A stretch of DNA of 64,000 nucleotides from contig CACNXQ010000001.1 in assembly GCA_902624455.1 (NCBI GenBank), positions 1 through 64,000 of the forward strand, in the 5' to 3' direction. Of this stretch, positions 39,908 through 49,970 are shown in pieces; position 1 is the first letter of the stretch, and each line of letters begins with the position of its first letter. A program made the translations under genes and the position numbers. The DNA is from an uncultured Pelagibacteraceae bacterium. Its GTDB lineage: Bacteria > Pseudomonadota > Alphaproteobacteria > Pelagibacterales > AG-422-B15. The notes beneath the pieces were generated by a model that did no database searches, was not told the origin of the DNA, and saw only the letters and a list, made by a program, of their open reading frames with translations.

Positions 39908-41430
39908 TAAATAACTTTTTCTTCTTAATAAAAATTATAAGGGTCTTTAAAAGACATGCATTATTAAATTTAATTAGTAGCTCTATTAGATTTAAAATAT
40001 TATTTAGAATATTCACAGAAATTATTGCGATTGGCACTTTTAAGGATCAAACAATAAGTAAAGAAAAGAACGGCATTAGAATTGCAAAAGCTCTTAATGA
40101 ATTAGGTCCTTCATTCGTTAAACTAGGTCAACTTATCTCAACGAGACCTGATATTGTCGGCAATGAAATAGCTGAAGATTTATCTCTCCTGAGAGATAAC
40201 TTACCACCATTTAGCCAGTCTGAAGCCATAAAAATTATTGAGAGTGAACTAGGCAATAAGATTGAGGCTATATTTCAGAATTTTTCAAAACCAATAGCTG
40301 CGGCATCAATAGCTCAAGTTCATTACGGAGAAATAGTTGAAGGAGGTAAAACTATCTCAGTTGCAGTAAAAGTTTTAAGGCCAAATATTGACACTATAAT
40401 TTACCAAGAAATGGAAAGGCTAGAATGGCTTACATCATTCATGGAAAATTTTAGTGAGTTCAAAAGATTAAGGCCAAAATCAATCATTCAGAAAGCCAAA
40501 GAAGTTATAAAATTCGAATTAGATTTAAGATATGAAGCGGCTGCTGCTTCTGAACTTTCAGAAAACACCAAAATTGATGAAACATTCTATGTACCAAAAA
40601 TTTACTGGGAAAAAGTCTCAAAGAGAGTGCTTACAATGGAAAAAGTTAACGGTACACCTGCTGATAAGATCAAAAAATTAATAGATAATAATTTCAATAT
40701 TAAAAAATCCGCATCAAACCTAATTGTAAATTTTTTAAGGCAAGCGATAAGAGATGGTTATTTTCATGCAGATCTTCATCAAGGCAACTTATTTTTAAAT
40801 AAAGAAGGTAATTTACTTGCTGTTGATTTTGGAATAATGGGTCGCCTAGATAAGAAGAATAGAAAATATTTAGCAGAAATTATTTATGGTTTTATTCGTC
40901 AAGATTATTTGCATATTGCAAAAATACATAAAGAGGCGGGATTGATTGATAATAATGTTTCAACTGAGGACTTCTCGCAAGCACTTAGGTCGATAGGTGA
41001 GCCAATAATAAATCAAAAAGCAAAAAATATATCAATGGGGAATGTTTTAGTTCAGTTGTTTGATATTACAAAGCAGTTCAATATGTCTCTTCAACCACAA
41101 TTACTATTATTACAAAAAACTATGATCACTGTTGAAGGAGTAGCAAGAAAATTGGATCCAGAAATTAACTTTTGGGATGTATCGAAACCTGAAATAGAAA
41201 AATGGCTTAAAGATGAACTTGGAATAAAAAATCGACTGAAACAAACACAAGAAGCACTGGAAGCATTATCACGAACTATGCCTGATATTCCGGATTTCAT
41301 ATCACGAGCTGATCTTGCTTTTGAAACGATTGTTAATAATGACCAAGGTAAGCATGGTTCAATTTCATCACTAAAATATTATGTTTTACTATCTGCAGTT
41401 GCAATCTTTGGCCTTATATACTTTTTATGA
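39904..41430 (+). CDS. ubiB: Ubiquinone biosynthesis protein UbiB (ABC1/ADCK family)
   Basis: A 508-residue atypical kinase-like protein required for ubiquinone assembly. The family KxGQ motif appears in FVKLGQLISTRPDIVG, followed by AAASIAQVHYGE (A-rich nucleotide loop), GYFHADLHQGNLFL and LLAVDFGIMGRL. Two hydrophobic segments close to the C-terminus anchor it to the membrane. It overlaps ubiE by 4 bp and is followed 57 bp later by coaBC. Confidence 0.94.
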   Translation: MINNFFFLIKIIRVFKRHALLNLISSSIRFKILFRIFTEIIAIGTFKDQTISKEKNGIRIAKALNELGPSFVKLGQLISTRPDIVGNEIAEDLSLLRDNLPPFSQSEAIKIIESELGNKIEAIFQNFSKPIAAASIAQVHYGEIVEGGKTISVAVKVLRPNIDTIIYQEMERLEWLTSFMENFSEFKRLRPKSIIQKAKEVIKFELDLRYEAAAASELSENTKIDETFYVPKIYWEKVSKRVLTMEKVNGTPADKIKKLIDNNFNIKKSASNLIVNFLRQAIRDGYFHADLHQGNLFLNKEGNLLAVDFGIMGRLDKKNRKYLAEIIYGFIRQDYLHIAKIHKEAGLIDNNVSTEDFSQALRSIGEPIINQKAKNISMGNVLVQLFDITKQFNMSLQPQLLLLQKTMITVEGVARKLDPEINFWDVSKPEIEKWLKDELGIKNRLKQTQEALEALSRTMPDIPDFISRADLAFETIVNNDQGKHGSISSLKYYVLLSAVAIFGLIYFL

Positions 41431-41487
41431 TGCTAATTTGAATTAAATATCTTTTAATTATGATAAAAAAGGTGTAGTTGACTTTTC

Positions 41488-42687
41488 ATGAATAAATCAA
41501 AAAATATTCTGTTGATTATCACAGGGGGTATAGCGGCCTATAAATCTCTTGATCTTATTCGTCGTTTAAAAGAACAAGATTATAATATCAATTGTATTTT
41601 AACCGAGTCTGGTAAAAACTTTGTTACACCCTTATCGATAGAAAGTCTCTCAGGAAATAAAGTCTATAGCGAGTTATTTAATCTTACTGATGAGAAAGAA
41701 ATGGGACATATACAACTTTCAAGAATTTCTGATTTAATTTTAGTTGCCCCAGCAACAGCCAACATAATGTCTAAAATGGCTTATGGTATTTGTGATGATT
41801 TGGCTTCAACGGTTCTCATGGCTACCAATAAACCTGTAATGTTAGCACCATCTATGAATGTTCGTATGTGGATTAACAAATCGACACAGCGAAATATAAA
41901 TACCCTCAAGACCGATGGTATAAAATTTATTGGACCCGAAAATGGTGAAATGGCATGCGGTGAATATGGGGAAGGTCGTCTAAGTGATGTTAGTGAAATC
42001 ATAAATCACGTGAAAGATTTTTTTGAAAATTTACATTTTAAACCATTAAAAGATTTTACTGCTCTAGTTACTTCTGGACCAACCAGAGAATACATAGATC
42101 CGGTAAGATATATTTCAAATGAGTCATCTGGTAAACAAGGTATAGCCATTGCAAATAGACTTCAAAACTTAGGTGCTAAGACAACTTTGATTACAGGACC
42201 AACTAATCAGGATGATGCTCAAGTCTCAAAAATATATAAAGTTACCTCAGCTCATGAAATGTTTAATGCATGTAAGGAAATGTTGCCAGTTGATATAGCC
42301 ATATGTGCTGCAGCAGTGGCAGATTACTCAGTAAAAAATCAATCTTTAGACAAGATTAAAAAAACATCGTTTGAAAAAGATCTTAAACTTTCTGAAAATC
42401 CTGACATTTTGAAATTTATAAGTCAAAAAAGGAATACAAGGCCGAGGCTGGTCGTTGGCTTTGCCGCAGAAACTAACGATTTAGAAAAAAATGCATTAAA
42501 AAAACTATCTGAAAAAGGATGTGATTGGATACTTGCAAATGATATTGGGAAAGACAATATAATTGGTGGTGACCAAAACAGAATAAGATTTATTTCTCAG
42601 AATGAGAACGAACAATGGCCCATGACATCAAAAGATCAAGTAGCAAATATACTATCATCTAAGATTATTAATTATTTTACTAATTGA
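41488..42687 (+). CDS. coaBC: Bifunctional phosphopantothenoylcysteine decarboxylase / synthetase
   Basis: A 399-residue fusion of CoaC (FMN-dependent decarboxylase, about 1-185) and CoaB (CTP-dependent ligase, about 190-399), two steps of coenzyme A synthesis. Marks: IITGGIAAYKSLDLIRRL, APSMNVRMW and GEMACGEYGEGRL in the first half; VTSGPTREYIDPVRYISN, AAAVADYSVKN and VVGFAAETND in the second. dut follows after 4 bp. Confidence 0.96.
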   Translation: MNKSKNILLIITGGIAAYKSLDLIRRLKEQDYNINCILTESGKNFVTPLSIESLSGNKVYSELFNLTDEKEMGHIQLSRISDLILVAPATANIMSKMAYGICDDLASTVLMATNKPVMLAPSMNVRMWINKSTQRNINTLKTDGIKFIGPENGEMACGEYGEGRLSDVSEIINHVKDFFENLHFKPLKDFTALVTSGPTREYIDPVRYISNESSGKQGIAIANRLQNLGAKTTLITGPTNQDDAQVSKIYKVTSAHEMFNACKEMLPVDIAICAAAVADYSVKNQSLDKIKKTSFEKDLKLSENPDILKFISQKRNTRPRLVVGFAAETNDLEKNALKKLSEKGCDWILANDIGKDNIIGGDQNRIRFISQNENEQWPMTSKDQVANILSSKIINYFTN

Positions 42688-42691
42688 TAAA

Positions 42692-43150
42692 TTGTCTATT
42701 CTTTCCAAACAAACAGTATTAGTAAAAAAATTATCAAAATTTGATGATTTTGAATTACCAAGATACCAAACAGACCAGGCATCTGGTGTAGATCTAAAGG
42801 CTTCAATTGAGAGTAGTATTTTAATTAAACCATGGGAAAAGGCTCTAATTCCAGCAGGAATATCAATTTCGATGCCAAAAGGAATGGAAGCTCAGATTCG
42901 GCCTAGATCTGGTCTTGCTCTGAAGCATGGTATTACAGTGCTCAATTCACCAGGAACTATAGATAGTGATTACAGGGGTGAAATTAAAATTATTTTAATT
43001 AACTTAAGTAATAATAAATTTGAAATAAATCGGAATGATCGCATTGCGCAGATGGTATTTGCTGAAATATCTCAAGTAAATTTCAAAGAAGTAAATGATC
43101 TCGATGATACTCTAAGAGGTGGAGGGGGATTTGGCTCAACTGGTAATTAA
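42692..43150 (+). CDS. dut: dUTP diphosphatase
   Basis: A 152-residue trimeric enzyme that hydrolyses dUTP to dUMP, keeping uracil out of DNA. The five motifs are present: ASGVDLKAS, PRSGLALKHG, NSPGTIDSDYRGEI, NRNDRIAQMVFAE and the C-terminal RGGGGFGSTG. The start is a TTG at 42692, four bases after coaBC; no ATG fits the family start. Its end is 4 bp from the convergent DUF2061 gene. Confidence 0.95.
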   Translation: MSILSKQTVLVKKLSKFDDFELPRYQTDQASGVDLKASIESSILIKPWEKALIPAGISISMPKGMEAQIRPRSGLALKHGITVLNSPGTIDSDYRGEIKIILINLSNNKFEINRNDRIAQMVFAEISQVNFKEVNDLDDTLRGGGGFGSTGN

Positions 43151-43154
43151 TAAT

Positions 43155-43412
43155 TTATGAAGTGACAGTCTTTTTTTGAACTTTACTTGCCCACCACTTA
43201 TCTAAAACAAAATACCATACTGAATTAGCTAGTGGTTCTATTATAGCATCGGTTAATGCTATCCAAAAAGATACATCTGCTATAATCATAAGACAAATTA
43301 TTGCTATTGCAAAATGTCCTATTGTATAAACTATGGTTCTTAATATAGATCCTTGATTATCTTTGTAGATTCTTTTAGCTGAATTGATAATACCTCTAGA
43401 AAATTCAGTCAT
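43155..43412 (-). CDS. DUF2061 family small membrane protein
   Basis: An 85-residue protein with two hydrophobic segments. The pattern SILRTIVYTIGHFAIAI, FWIALTDAIIEPLANSVWYF and a WWAS tail fits DUF2061, a family of unknown function widespread in proteobacteria. It begins 23 bp after the 67-residue protein on the same strand, so both probably come from the iron-box promoter upstream. The function is unknown. Confidence 0.8.
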   Translation of the reverse strand: MTEFSRGIINSAKRIYKDNQGSILRTIVYTIGHFAIAIICLMIIADVSFWIALTDAIIEPLANSVWYFVLDKWWASKVQKKTVTS

Positions 43413-43435
43413 TACTTTTTTTTATTGAATATAAG

Positions 43436-43639
43436 TTATTTAGAAAAATACTTTTCTATCACTTCAAGCTGTTCTTCAAAATGACCAATCATATCCATTT
43501 CTTTTTCTATTGTTTCAAGTGTATTAATATGTTCCCCCACACCTACTGCATTATCTAAAAAAATACTTACATTCATTTTATGTTTTTCTATTTGACCAAG
43601 TGCGTGAGCTTTCATTGATTTTAAAATTTGTTCTCTCAT
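43436..43639 (-). CDS. Unknown 67-residue protein, likely iron-regulated
   Basis: I do not know the function. Reality is supported by a strong ribosome binding site (GGAG at 43647-43650, 7 bases before ATG) and a full promoter upstream. The protein is helical and acidic towards the C-terminus (ETIEKEMDMIGHFEEQLEVI), probably coiled, with histidines at MKAHALGQIEKHK, GEH and GHF that could bind metal. I have an impression that similar short proteins occur in marine bacteria and their phages, but cannot verify this. The exact Irr-type box and near-exact Fur box just upstream imply control by iron. DUF2061 follows 23 bp downstream. Confidence 0.75.
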   Translation of the reverse strand: MREQILKSMKAHALGQIEKHKMNVSIFLDNAVGVGEHINTLETIEKEMDMIGHFEEQLEVIEKYFSK

Positions 43640-43662
43640 TTATTTTCTCCTATTTTAATTTC

Positions 43663-43692
43663 ATAATATTATAAGAATTAACAGCCTGTCAA
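43663..43692 (-). promoter_or_regulatory. Promoter of the 67-residue protein gene
   Basis: On the minus strand a perfect -35 TTGACA (43692-43687) is followed after 18 bases by TATTAT (43668-43663). A TATAAT also occurs within this stretch at a shorter spacing of 13. The promoter is 24 bp from the start codon and directly downstream of the Irr-type box. Confidence 0.65.
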
Positions 43693-43695
43693 TAA

Positions 43696-43712
43696 TTTAG
43701 AATTATTCTAAA
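43696..43712. promoter_or_regulatory. Irr-type iron control element
   Basis: The sequence TTTAGAATTATTCTAAA matches the described alphaproteobacterial Irr box TTTAGAA-N3-TTCTAAA at every defined position. It sits 3 bp upstream of the -35 of the 67-residue gene, a position from which a regulator could activate or repress. Irr is a haem-responsive Fur-family protein; no irr gene is in the window. Confidence 0.75.
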
Positions 43713-43714
43713 CT

Positions 43715-43733
43715 AATAATGATTATCATTATC
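43715..43733. promoter_or_regulatory. Fur box
   Basis: AATAATGATTATCATTATC differs from the 19-bp Fur consensus GATAATGATWATCATTATC only at the first base. It lies two bases beyond the Irr-type box and about 76 bp upstream of the 67-residue gene start. A Fur-family gene is at the right end of this window. Confidence 0.8.
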
Positions 43734-43915
43734 GAAATCAAGGGTGCATGTGAATGAGGGACAGTTCAATTAATAATATTTTTTTTGAATAAAAGACAAC
43801 ACAACAATTGGGAGAAAATCTTGGATTTTTATTAGCTTCAGTATTATTTAAAATTTGTTTTTTATTATTTTAATTATAAACTAACTCCGATATCTATAAG
43901 TAATCAGTCAATATT

Positions 43916-44416
43916 GTGGATCAAAAATCAAATTATACCAAAGAAGATTTATTAGATTGTGCTCACGGTACTATGTTCGGAATTGGTAATGCTCGCTTGC
44001 CATTACCACCAATGCTCATGTTTGATCGAATTACAAGAATTACAAGTGATACTGGGAAATACGGCAAGGGTGAAATTAAAGCTGAGCTAGATATCAACCC
44101 TGAGCTGTGGTTTTTTGATTGTCACTTTGAAATGGATCCTGTCATGCCAGGTTGTTTGGGGCTAGACGCAATGTGGCAACTAGTAGGATTTTTTTTAGGC
44201 TGGATTGGTGAGCCTGGGCGTGGAAGGGCATTAGGTTCCTCATCCGTAAAGTTTGGTGGTGAAATTTTAAAAGACTCTAAACTAGTAGAATATCAAATCG
44301 ATATGAAAAAGATCATTAAGAGGGGTGTAATTGTTGGCGTAGGTGATGGAGTTGTTAAAGTAGATGGAAAAGAAATTTATACTGCTGAGGGATTAAAGGT
44401 AGGTTTGATCAAATAA
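43916..44416 (+). CDS. fabA: 3-hydroxydecanoyl-ACP dehydratase/isomerase FabA
   Basis: A 166-residue enzyme that makes and isomerises the trans-2 double bond, the branch point to unsaturated fatty acids. The catalytic segment [20 protein letters not shown] contains the active histidine and is diagnostic for FabA over FabZ. The start is GTG 43916, matching the family N-terminus ([12 protein letters not shown]). The stop codon overlaps the fabB start by one base (TAATG). The upstream gap is 276 bp. Confidence 0.96.
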   Translation: MDQKSNYTKEDLLDCAHGTMFGIGNARLPLPPMLMFDRITRITSDTGKYGKGEIKAELDINPELWFFDCHFEMDPVMPGCLGLDAMWQLVGFFLGWIGEPGRGRALGSSSVKFGGEILKDSKLVEYQIDMKKIIKRGVIVGVGDGVVKVDGKEIYTAEGLKVGLIK

Positions 44417-45627
44417 TGAACAGAGTTGTAGTCACAGGAATAGGAATTGTATCTTCACTTGGAAATAATCAACAAGAAGTAAAAGACTCACTTTATAATA
44501 CAAAGTCGGGTATTTCATTTGATGAAGACCAAAAGAAAATGGGCTTTCGAAGCTGTGTTAGTGGCCAAATTAAAATAGATTTGGAAAATAGTATTGAGCG
44601 AAAGTTTCTAAGATTTATGGGTGATGGAGCAAGTTATAACTATTTATCAATGCTTGAAGCTATTAAAGACTCAAATCTTAGTGAAGATGAAATATCAAAT
44701 AATAAAACAGGTTTAATTATGGGCTCTGGGGGTCCATCAACTAAAAGTTTATTAAGAGCATTTGATATAACAAGAGAAAAAGGTCCAAAAAAAATAGGAC
44801 CAACAAGTGTTCCGAAGGTTATGTGTAGCACTAATTCTGCAACTTTATCTACATACTTTAAGATCAAAGGTGTGAACTATTCAATTAGCTCAGCTTGTTC
44901 AACAAGTGCACATTGTATTGGTAACGCATACGAACTTATTCAAATGGGAAAACAAAATCGAGTTTTCGCCGGAGGTGGGGAAGAATTAGATTGGACTCTA
45001 TCTGCTTTGTTTGATGCAATGCCTGCCCTATCATCAAAATATAACGAGTATCCAGATAGGGCTTCACGAGCTTTTGATAAAAATAGAGATGGATTTGTTA
45101 TAGCTGGAGGTGGTGGAGTTATTGTTCTAGAAGATCTCAATACAGCGCTTTCAAGAAATGCTAAAATCTACGCTGAGATAGTTGGTTATGGAGCAACCTC
45201 TGACGGTCATGACATGGTACAACCGTCTGGGGAGGGAGCAGCCCGCTGTATGAAAATGGCATCTGAAACTGTTGAAAAAATAGATTATATTAATGCTCAT
45301 GGAACATCAACGCCCGTAGGTGACTCTGCTGAATTGAAAGCGATAAAAGAGGTGTTTAAAGATTATAAACCTTTTGTAAGCTCAACAAAATCTCTAAGTG
45401 GTCATTCCCTAGGCGCCGCGGGAGTTCAAGAATCCATATATTCACTTATTATGCTCAATAATAGTTTCCTTTCCGAGTCTGCAAATATAGAAGATATAGA
45501 TGATGAAGGAACAGATATGAATATCCTAACTAAACGATTAGATCAGCAGGTAGATACAGTTATGAGCAACAGTTTTGGTTTTGGTGGTACAAATGCATCT
45601 CTAGTTTTCAAAAGGTTCGTGTCTTGA
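44416..45627 (+). CDS. fabB: 3-oxoacyl-ACP synthase I FabB
   Basis: A 403-residue condensing enzyme that elongates unsaturated acyl chains made by FabA. Catalytic residues: cysteine in [14 protein letters not shown], histidines in [12 protein letters not shown] and [11 protein letters not shown], and the C-terminal [14 protein letters not shown]. It is coupled to fabA (1-base overlap) and fabI (1-base overlap, TGATG). Confidence 0.96.
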   Translation: MNRVVVTGIGIVSSLGNNQQEVKDSLYNTKSGISFDEDQKKMGFRSCVSGQIKIDLENSIERKFLRFMGDGASYNYLSMLEAIKDSNLSEDEISNNKTGLIMGSGGPSTKSLLRAFDITREKGPKKIGPTSVPKVMCSTNSATLSTYFKIKGVNYSISSACSTSAHCIGNAYELIQMGKQNRVFAGGGEELDWTLSALFDAMPALSSKYNEYPDRASRAFDKNRDGFVIAGGGGVIVLEDLNTALSRNAKIYAEIVGYGATSDGHDMVQPSGEGAARCMKMASETVEKIDYINAHGTSTPVGDSAELKAIKEVFKDYKPFVSSTKSLSGHSLGAAGVQESIYSLIMLNNSFLSESANIEDIDDEGTDMNILTKRLDQQVDTVMSNSFGFGGTNASLVFKRFVS

Positions 45628-46403
45628 TGAATTTGGAGGGGAAAAAAGGTGTTATCATGGGCGTTGCAAATGATCATTCTATTGCATGGGGTATAGCTGA
45701 TCAACTACACAAAAATGGTGCAGATTTATGTTTTACTTATCAAGGCGAAGCTCTTCAAAGAAGAGTTGGGCCTCTTGCTGAAAGTATTGGAAATGATTTT
45801 TTACTGGAGTGTAATGTACTTGAAGAAGGTTCGGTCAAAAATGCATTCTCAATAATCAAAAATAAATGGTCAACTATTGATTTTGTCTTACATTCAATTG
45901 CCTTTTCTAATAAAGATGAATTAAAGGGAAAGTACTTAGATACGTCCAGGAATAATTTTATTGATACAATGTTGATTTCCTGTTTCTCTTTTACAGAAGT
46001 TGCTAATGAAGCAAGTAAAATAATGAATTCTGGAGGCTCAATGCTTACTCTTACATATGACGGCTCCCAAAAATATATAAGAAACTATAACGTGATGGGT
46101 GTTGCAAAAGCAGCATTAGAATCAAGTGTAAGATATCTAGCTGCTGATCTTGGCGAATTAAATATTAGAGTAAACGCCTTATCAGCTGGGCCAATGAAAA
46201 CTCTTGCAATGGCGGGTATTTCAGGTGGAAAAGATATGATGAAATGGTCGGAGAAAAATTCAATGCTACAAAGAAATATTAATTTAGAAGATGTAGGCAA
46301 ATCAGGATTATATTTATTGAGTAATTTATCTTCGGGAGTGACAGGTGAGATCCACTATGTAGACAGTGGCTATAGTAAAGTAGGTGTTCCTAAAGAAATT
46401 TAA
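45627..46403 (+). CDS. fabI: Enoyl-ACP reductase (NADH) FabI
   Basis: A 258-residue short-chain dehydrogenase-type reductase ending each fatty-acid elongation cycle; the target of triclosan-type inhibitors. NAD-binding GVANDHSIAWGIADQL, the active-site pattern YNVMGVAKAALE (Y-x6-K) and ALSAGPMKTLA are present. I chose ATG 45627 overlapping the fabB stop; a TTG three bases earlier is possible. It overlaps the end of the convergent purF by 4 bp. Confidence 0.95.
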   Translation: MNLEGKKGVIMGVANDHSIAWGIADQLHKNGADLCFTYQGEALQRRVGPLAESIGNDFLLECNVLEEGSVKNAFSIIKNKWSTIDFVLHSIAFSNKDELKGKYLDTSRNNFIDTMLISCFSFTEVANEASKIMNSGGSMLTLTYDGSQKYIRNYNVMGVAKAALESSVRYLAADLGELNIRVNALSAGPMKTLAMAGISGGKDMMKWSEKNSMLQRNINLEDVGKSGLYLLSNLSSGVTGEIHYVDSGYSKVGVPKEI

Positions 46404-47848
46404 TTTGACTCTGATAAGAGTGAAAATTGATTTGATACAGTTCCCTTATCTTTGTCATCAAGTGGTGTAGGGTATTCGCCTGTAAAACAATGATCTGTAA
46501 ATTGAGGATTTGAGTCATTTCTATATTCTTCACCTAAAGCTTTATAAGTCCCATTCAGGGACAAGAAAAATAATGAAGTAGAACCAATTTCATTATTTAT
46601 TTCTTCGATGCTTTTTTTCGCTGCAATCAGCTCGTCTAAATTCGGTGTGTCTATACCATAAAAATCAGGATTAGTGATTGGAGGACACGCTATTCCCAGG
46701 TGTACTTCTATTGCTCCAGCATCATATATCATTTTTATGATTTTTTTCGCTGTTGTTCCTCTCACAATTGAGTCGTCAATTAAAATTACTCTTTTTCCTT
46801 TAATGACCGATGAATTGGCATTATGTTTCAATTTTACACCAAACTGTCTGATACTTTGTGCAGGTTCAATGAATGTCCTACCCACATAGTGATTTCTGAT
46901 AATGCCAAACTCAAAAGGAATATCAGCTTGCTGAGAAAAACCTAATGCAGCAGGTACTCCTGAGTCAGGAACTGGAACAACAACATCTGCGCCAATAGAG
47001 TTCTCCCTAGCTAGCTGGGCACCAAGCTCTTTTCTATATGCATAAACTGATTTATTTCCAACAATACTGTCAGGTCTTGCAAAGTAAATTCTTTCAAAAA
47101 TGCACGGTCTACAATCTAGCTTTGGGAAAGGTTTAATGCTTTCGACACCCTCATCAGATATGATAATTATTTCTCCATTCTCTACATCTCTAACGTATCT
47201 AGCACCAATAATATCAAATGCACAAGTCTCTGATGCCAATACAGGAGCGCCATTTAGGTCTCCCAAAACTAACGGTCTTATACCTAGGGGGTCTCTAACT
47301 CCAATTAATTTCTTATTTGTTAAAATAACTAGAGAGTAAGCTCCTTGTATTTGAAATAAAGCTTCGATTAGCCTGTCGATGATTAATTTTCTTTTAGATC
47401 TAGATACTAATTGCAAAATTGTCTCTGTATCTGATGTTGTTTGAAAAATCGAACCATCCTGAACGAGAGCATTTCTGAGACTATTTGCGTTAGTGAGGTT
47501 ACCATTATGTGCGCACGCAAAGCCACCTGAAGAGAGATCAGCGTATAATGGTTGAATATTTTTTAAAATTGAGTTGCCTGTTGTAGAGTATCTTACATGG
47601 CCGATAGCGTTATGACCTTTCAATCTTGAAATTACCTTTTGCTTGTTGAAATGATCTCCCACTAATCCAGGTCTTCTTACACCATGGAATTTGTCACCAT
47701 CAAAGGTTACAATACCTGCGCCTTCCTGTCCTCTATGTTGTAGAGAGTGCAAGCCGAGAGCTGTCAATGCTGAAGCATCAGGGCTTCCAAAAATACCAAA
47801 TACACCACATTCTTCGTGAAGTTTATCTTCAGAAGGGTCTATGTTCAT
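46400..47848 (-). CDS. purF: Amidophosphoribosyltransferase PurF
   Basis: A 482-residue enzyme for the first committed step of purine synthesis: PRPP plus glutamine to phosphoribosylamine. A short N-terminal stretch precedes the nucleophile in HEECGVFGIFG, so removal of a leader peptide is expected. Glutaminase segments SLQHRGQEGAG and GHVRYSTTG, the PRPP-binding loop VILIDDSIVRGTTAKKI and iron-sulfur-type cysteines (CRPCIF, YTCF-like CFTGEYP) are visible. It lies 13 bp after pnp. Confidence 0.95.
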   Translation of the reverse strand: MNIDPSEDKLHEECGVFGIFGSPDASALTALGLHSLQHRGQEGAGIVTFDGDKFHGVRRPGLVGDHFNKQKVISRLKGHNAIGHVRYSTTGNSILKNIQPLYADLSSGGFACAHNGNLTNANSLRNALVQDGSIFQTTSDTETILQLVSRSKRKLIIDRLIEALFQIQGAYSLVILTNKKLIGVRDPLGIRPLVLGDLNGAPVLASETCAFDIIGARYVRDVENGEIIIISDEGVESIKPFPKLDCRPCIFERIYFARPDSIVGNKSVYAYRKELGAQLARENSIGADVVVPVPDSGVPAALGFSQQADIPFEFGIIRNHYVGRTFIEPAQSIRQFGVKLKHNANSSVIKGKRVILIDDSIVRGTTAKKIIKMIYDAGAIEVHLGIACPPITNPDFYGIDTPNLDELIAAKKSIEEINNEIGSTSLFFLSLNGTYKALGEEYRNDSNPQFTDHCFTGEYPTPLDDKDKGTVSNQFSLLSESN

Positions 47849-47861
47849 ATATAATTACTGT

Positions 47862-49931
47862 TTAGTTTGCTGCGTCTTTGATTGATAATTTGACTTTACC
47901 CTTATCAAAACCAATGACCTTAACATTGACTATATCACCCTCGTTTACCACGTCAGTAACTTTTTCTACTCTTTCATCAGATAGTTGAGAAATATGCACT
48001 AAGCCATCTCTTTTACCAAAAAAGTTAACAAAAGCTCCAAACTCCATAATCTTTACTACTTTACCTTCGTAAGTTTTGCCAACTTCTGGTTCTTCAATTA
48101 TGGAATTGATAAGGTCGATAGCTGACTGAATGGACTCTTGACTTGTTCCAGCAATTTTTACATTACCGCTATCACTAATGTCAATCTTTGCTCCTGATTT
48201 TTCTATTATATCTTTTATTGTGGCTCCACCTTTTCCAATGATTTCACCAATGTTATCTCTTTTCACTTTTATCATCTCGATTCTTGGAGTGTATGGCCCA
48301 AGCTCTTTTCTAGGCTCAGGAAGTACGTTGTTCATTTCTGACAATATATATTCTCTTCCCCCTTTTGCTTGCTCAAGAGCTTTTTCCATTATTTCAAAAG
48401 TTATACCCGTAATTTTAATATCCATTTGCAGTGAAGTTACGCCATCTTTTGTTCCAGCAACTTTAAAATCCATATCTCCAAGGTGATCCTCATCGCCCAA
48501 TATATCGGATAAAACAGCAAAATTATCGCCATCTTTTATTAAGCCCATTGCTATTCCTGAAACAGAATTTTTAATTGGAACTCCTGCATCCATTAACGCA
48601 AGAGATGAACCACATACAGTTGCCATCGAAGATGAGCCATTGGACTCGGTAATGTCAGACACTAGCCTAATGGTATAATCAAAGTCTTCTTTATTTGGTA
48701 AGACTGACTTCAGTGCACGCCAAGCAAGTTTCCCATGACCAATTTCTCTTCTTCCTGTAGCCCCCATTCTTCCAACTTCACCCACTGAATAAGGAGGAAA
48801 GTTATAATGAAGCATAAAATTCTCTTTATATGAGCCTTGGAGAGCTTCTATTCTTTGCTCATCCTCGCCAAATCCAAGTGTTGCAACAACAATTGCCTGG
48901 GTTTCACCTCTTGTAAAAAGTGCTGATCCGTGAGTTCTAGGTAACCATGATACTTCCGAAGATATTTTTCTGACCTCATCAAGTTTTCTGCCATCAATTC
49001 TTGTTTTATCATTGAGAATTTGACTTCTAACAATATTTTTTTCAATTTTCTTAAAATAGGACATTGCTTCATTAACACTGACCTCATCATCTTCTTTATA
49101 GAATTCTTCAATTTCAGATTTGATTTCACTAAGAGAAGTATGTCTTTCCATTTTGTCAGTAATTGAATAAGACTTTGATATCCTATCGCCATACTTGCTT
49201 TTTAAGTCATTATGAAGGACAGTGTTGTCATTACTTTCAAACTCCCAAGGATCTTTTGCGCATTCTTCAGCAAGATTTATAATCATCTTTATTACTTCCT
49301 GAAATGAGTCATGACCAAATTTAACTGCTCCAAGCATGATCTCTTCAGATAATTGGTCTGCTTCAGACTCAACCATTAGAACTGCACTACTGGTTCCAGC
49401 AACGACTAAATCTAATTGTGACTCACTGTTCATTTTAGGATTTAAAGTATAGTCTTTGCCATCATAACCTACTCTACATCCTCCAATCGGACCCATAAAT
49501 GGAATACCAGATAAGGTTAATGCACTAGATGCAGCTATCATTGCCACGATATCAGCATTTGTTTCACCATCATGAGATAGAACTGTTAAAACTACTTGAG
49601 TTTCATTTTTAAATCCGTCAGGAAATAACGGCCTGATAGGTCTATCAATTAGTCTTGATGTAAGAGTTTCAAACTCAGTGGGTCTACCTTCTCGTTTAAA
49701 AAAACCACCAGGTATTTTACCAGCTGCATAAAACTTTTCTTGATAACTTACAGTTAATGGAAAAAAATCTATATCAGGTTTTGCTTCTTTTGCTGCAACG
49801 ACGTTTGCCATCACAACTGTTTCTCCGTAACTAACTAACGTAGATGCTGTCGCTTGTTTTGCTATTTTTCCTGTTTCGATGGTTAGTTTTTGGTCTCCCC
49901 ATTGCATTTCTCTTGAAACTAAATTGCTCAT
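47862..49931 (-). CDS. pnp: Polyribonucleotide nucleotidyltransferase (PNPase)
   Basis: A 689-residue 3'-5' phosphorolytic RNase. Two RNase PH domains (first with [20 protein letters not shown]; second with [17 protein letters not shown] and [17 protein letters not shown]), then a KH domain ([15 protein letters not shown]) and an S1 domain ([20 protein letters not shown]). The C-terminus stops shortly after S1 with SIKDAAN, without the long tail that carries the RNase E-binding GWW motif in Caulobacter. It follows rpsO by 39 bp, the usual rpsO-pnp pair. Confidence 0.96.
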   Translation of the reverse strand: MSNLVSREMQWGDQKLTIETGKIAKQATASTLVSYGETVVMANVVAAKEAKPDIDFFPLTVSYQEKFYAAGKIPGGFFKREGRPTEFETLTSRLIDRPIRPLFPDGFKNETQVVLTVLSHDGETNADIVAMIAASSALTLSGIPFMGPIGGCRVGYDGKDYTLNPKMNSESQLDLVVAGTSSAVLMVESEADQLSEEIMLGAVKFGHDSFQEVIKMIINLAEECAKDPWEFESNDNTVLHNDLKSKYGDRISKSYSITDKMERHTSLSEIKSEIEEFYKEDDEVSVNEAMSYFKKIEKNIVRSQILNDKTRIDGRKLDEVRKISSEVSWLPRTHGSALFTRGETQAIVVATLGFGEDEQRIEALQGSYKENFMLHYNFPPYSVGEVGRMGATGRREIGHGKLAWRALKSVLPNKEDFDYTIRLVSDITESNGSSSMATVCGSSLALMDAGVPIKNSVSGIAMGLIKDGDNFAVLSDILGDEDHLGDMDFKVAGTKDGVTSLQMDIKITGITFEIMEKALEQAKGGREYILSEMNNVLPEPRKELGPYTPRIEMIKVKRDNIGEIIGKGGATIKDIIEKSGAKIDISDSGNVKIAGTSQESIQSAIDLINSIIEEPEVGKTYEGKVVKIMEFGAFVNFFGKRDGLVHISQLSDERVEKVTDVVNEGDIVNVKVIGFDKGKVKLSIKDAAN

Positions 49932-49970
49932 TTTTATCTATTCCTTCTAAAATTCTTAAATGTTTATTCA

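Noticed and set aside
43741-43915. Iron boxes acting on fabA
   Set aside because: The boxes are about 180 bp from the fabA start and directly next to a good promoter facing the other way, so control of the small gene is the simpler reading, although an effect on fabA is not excluded.
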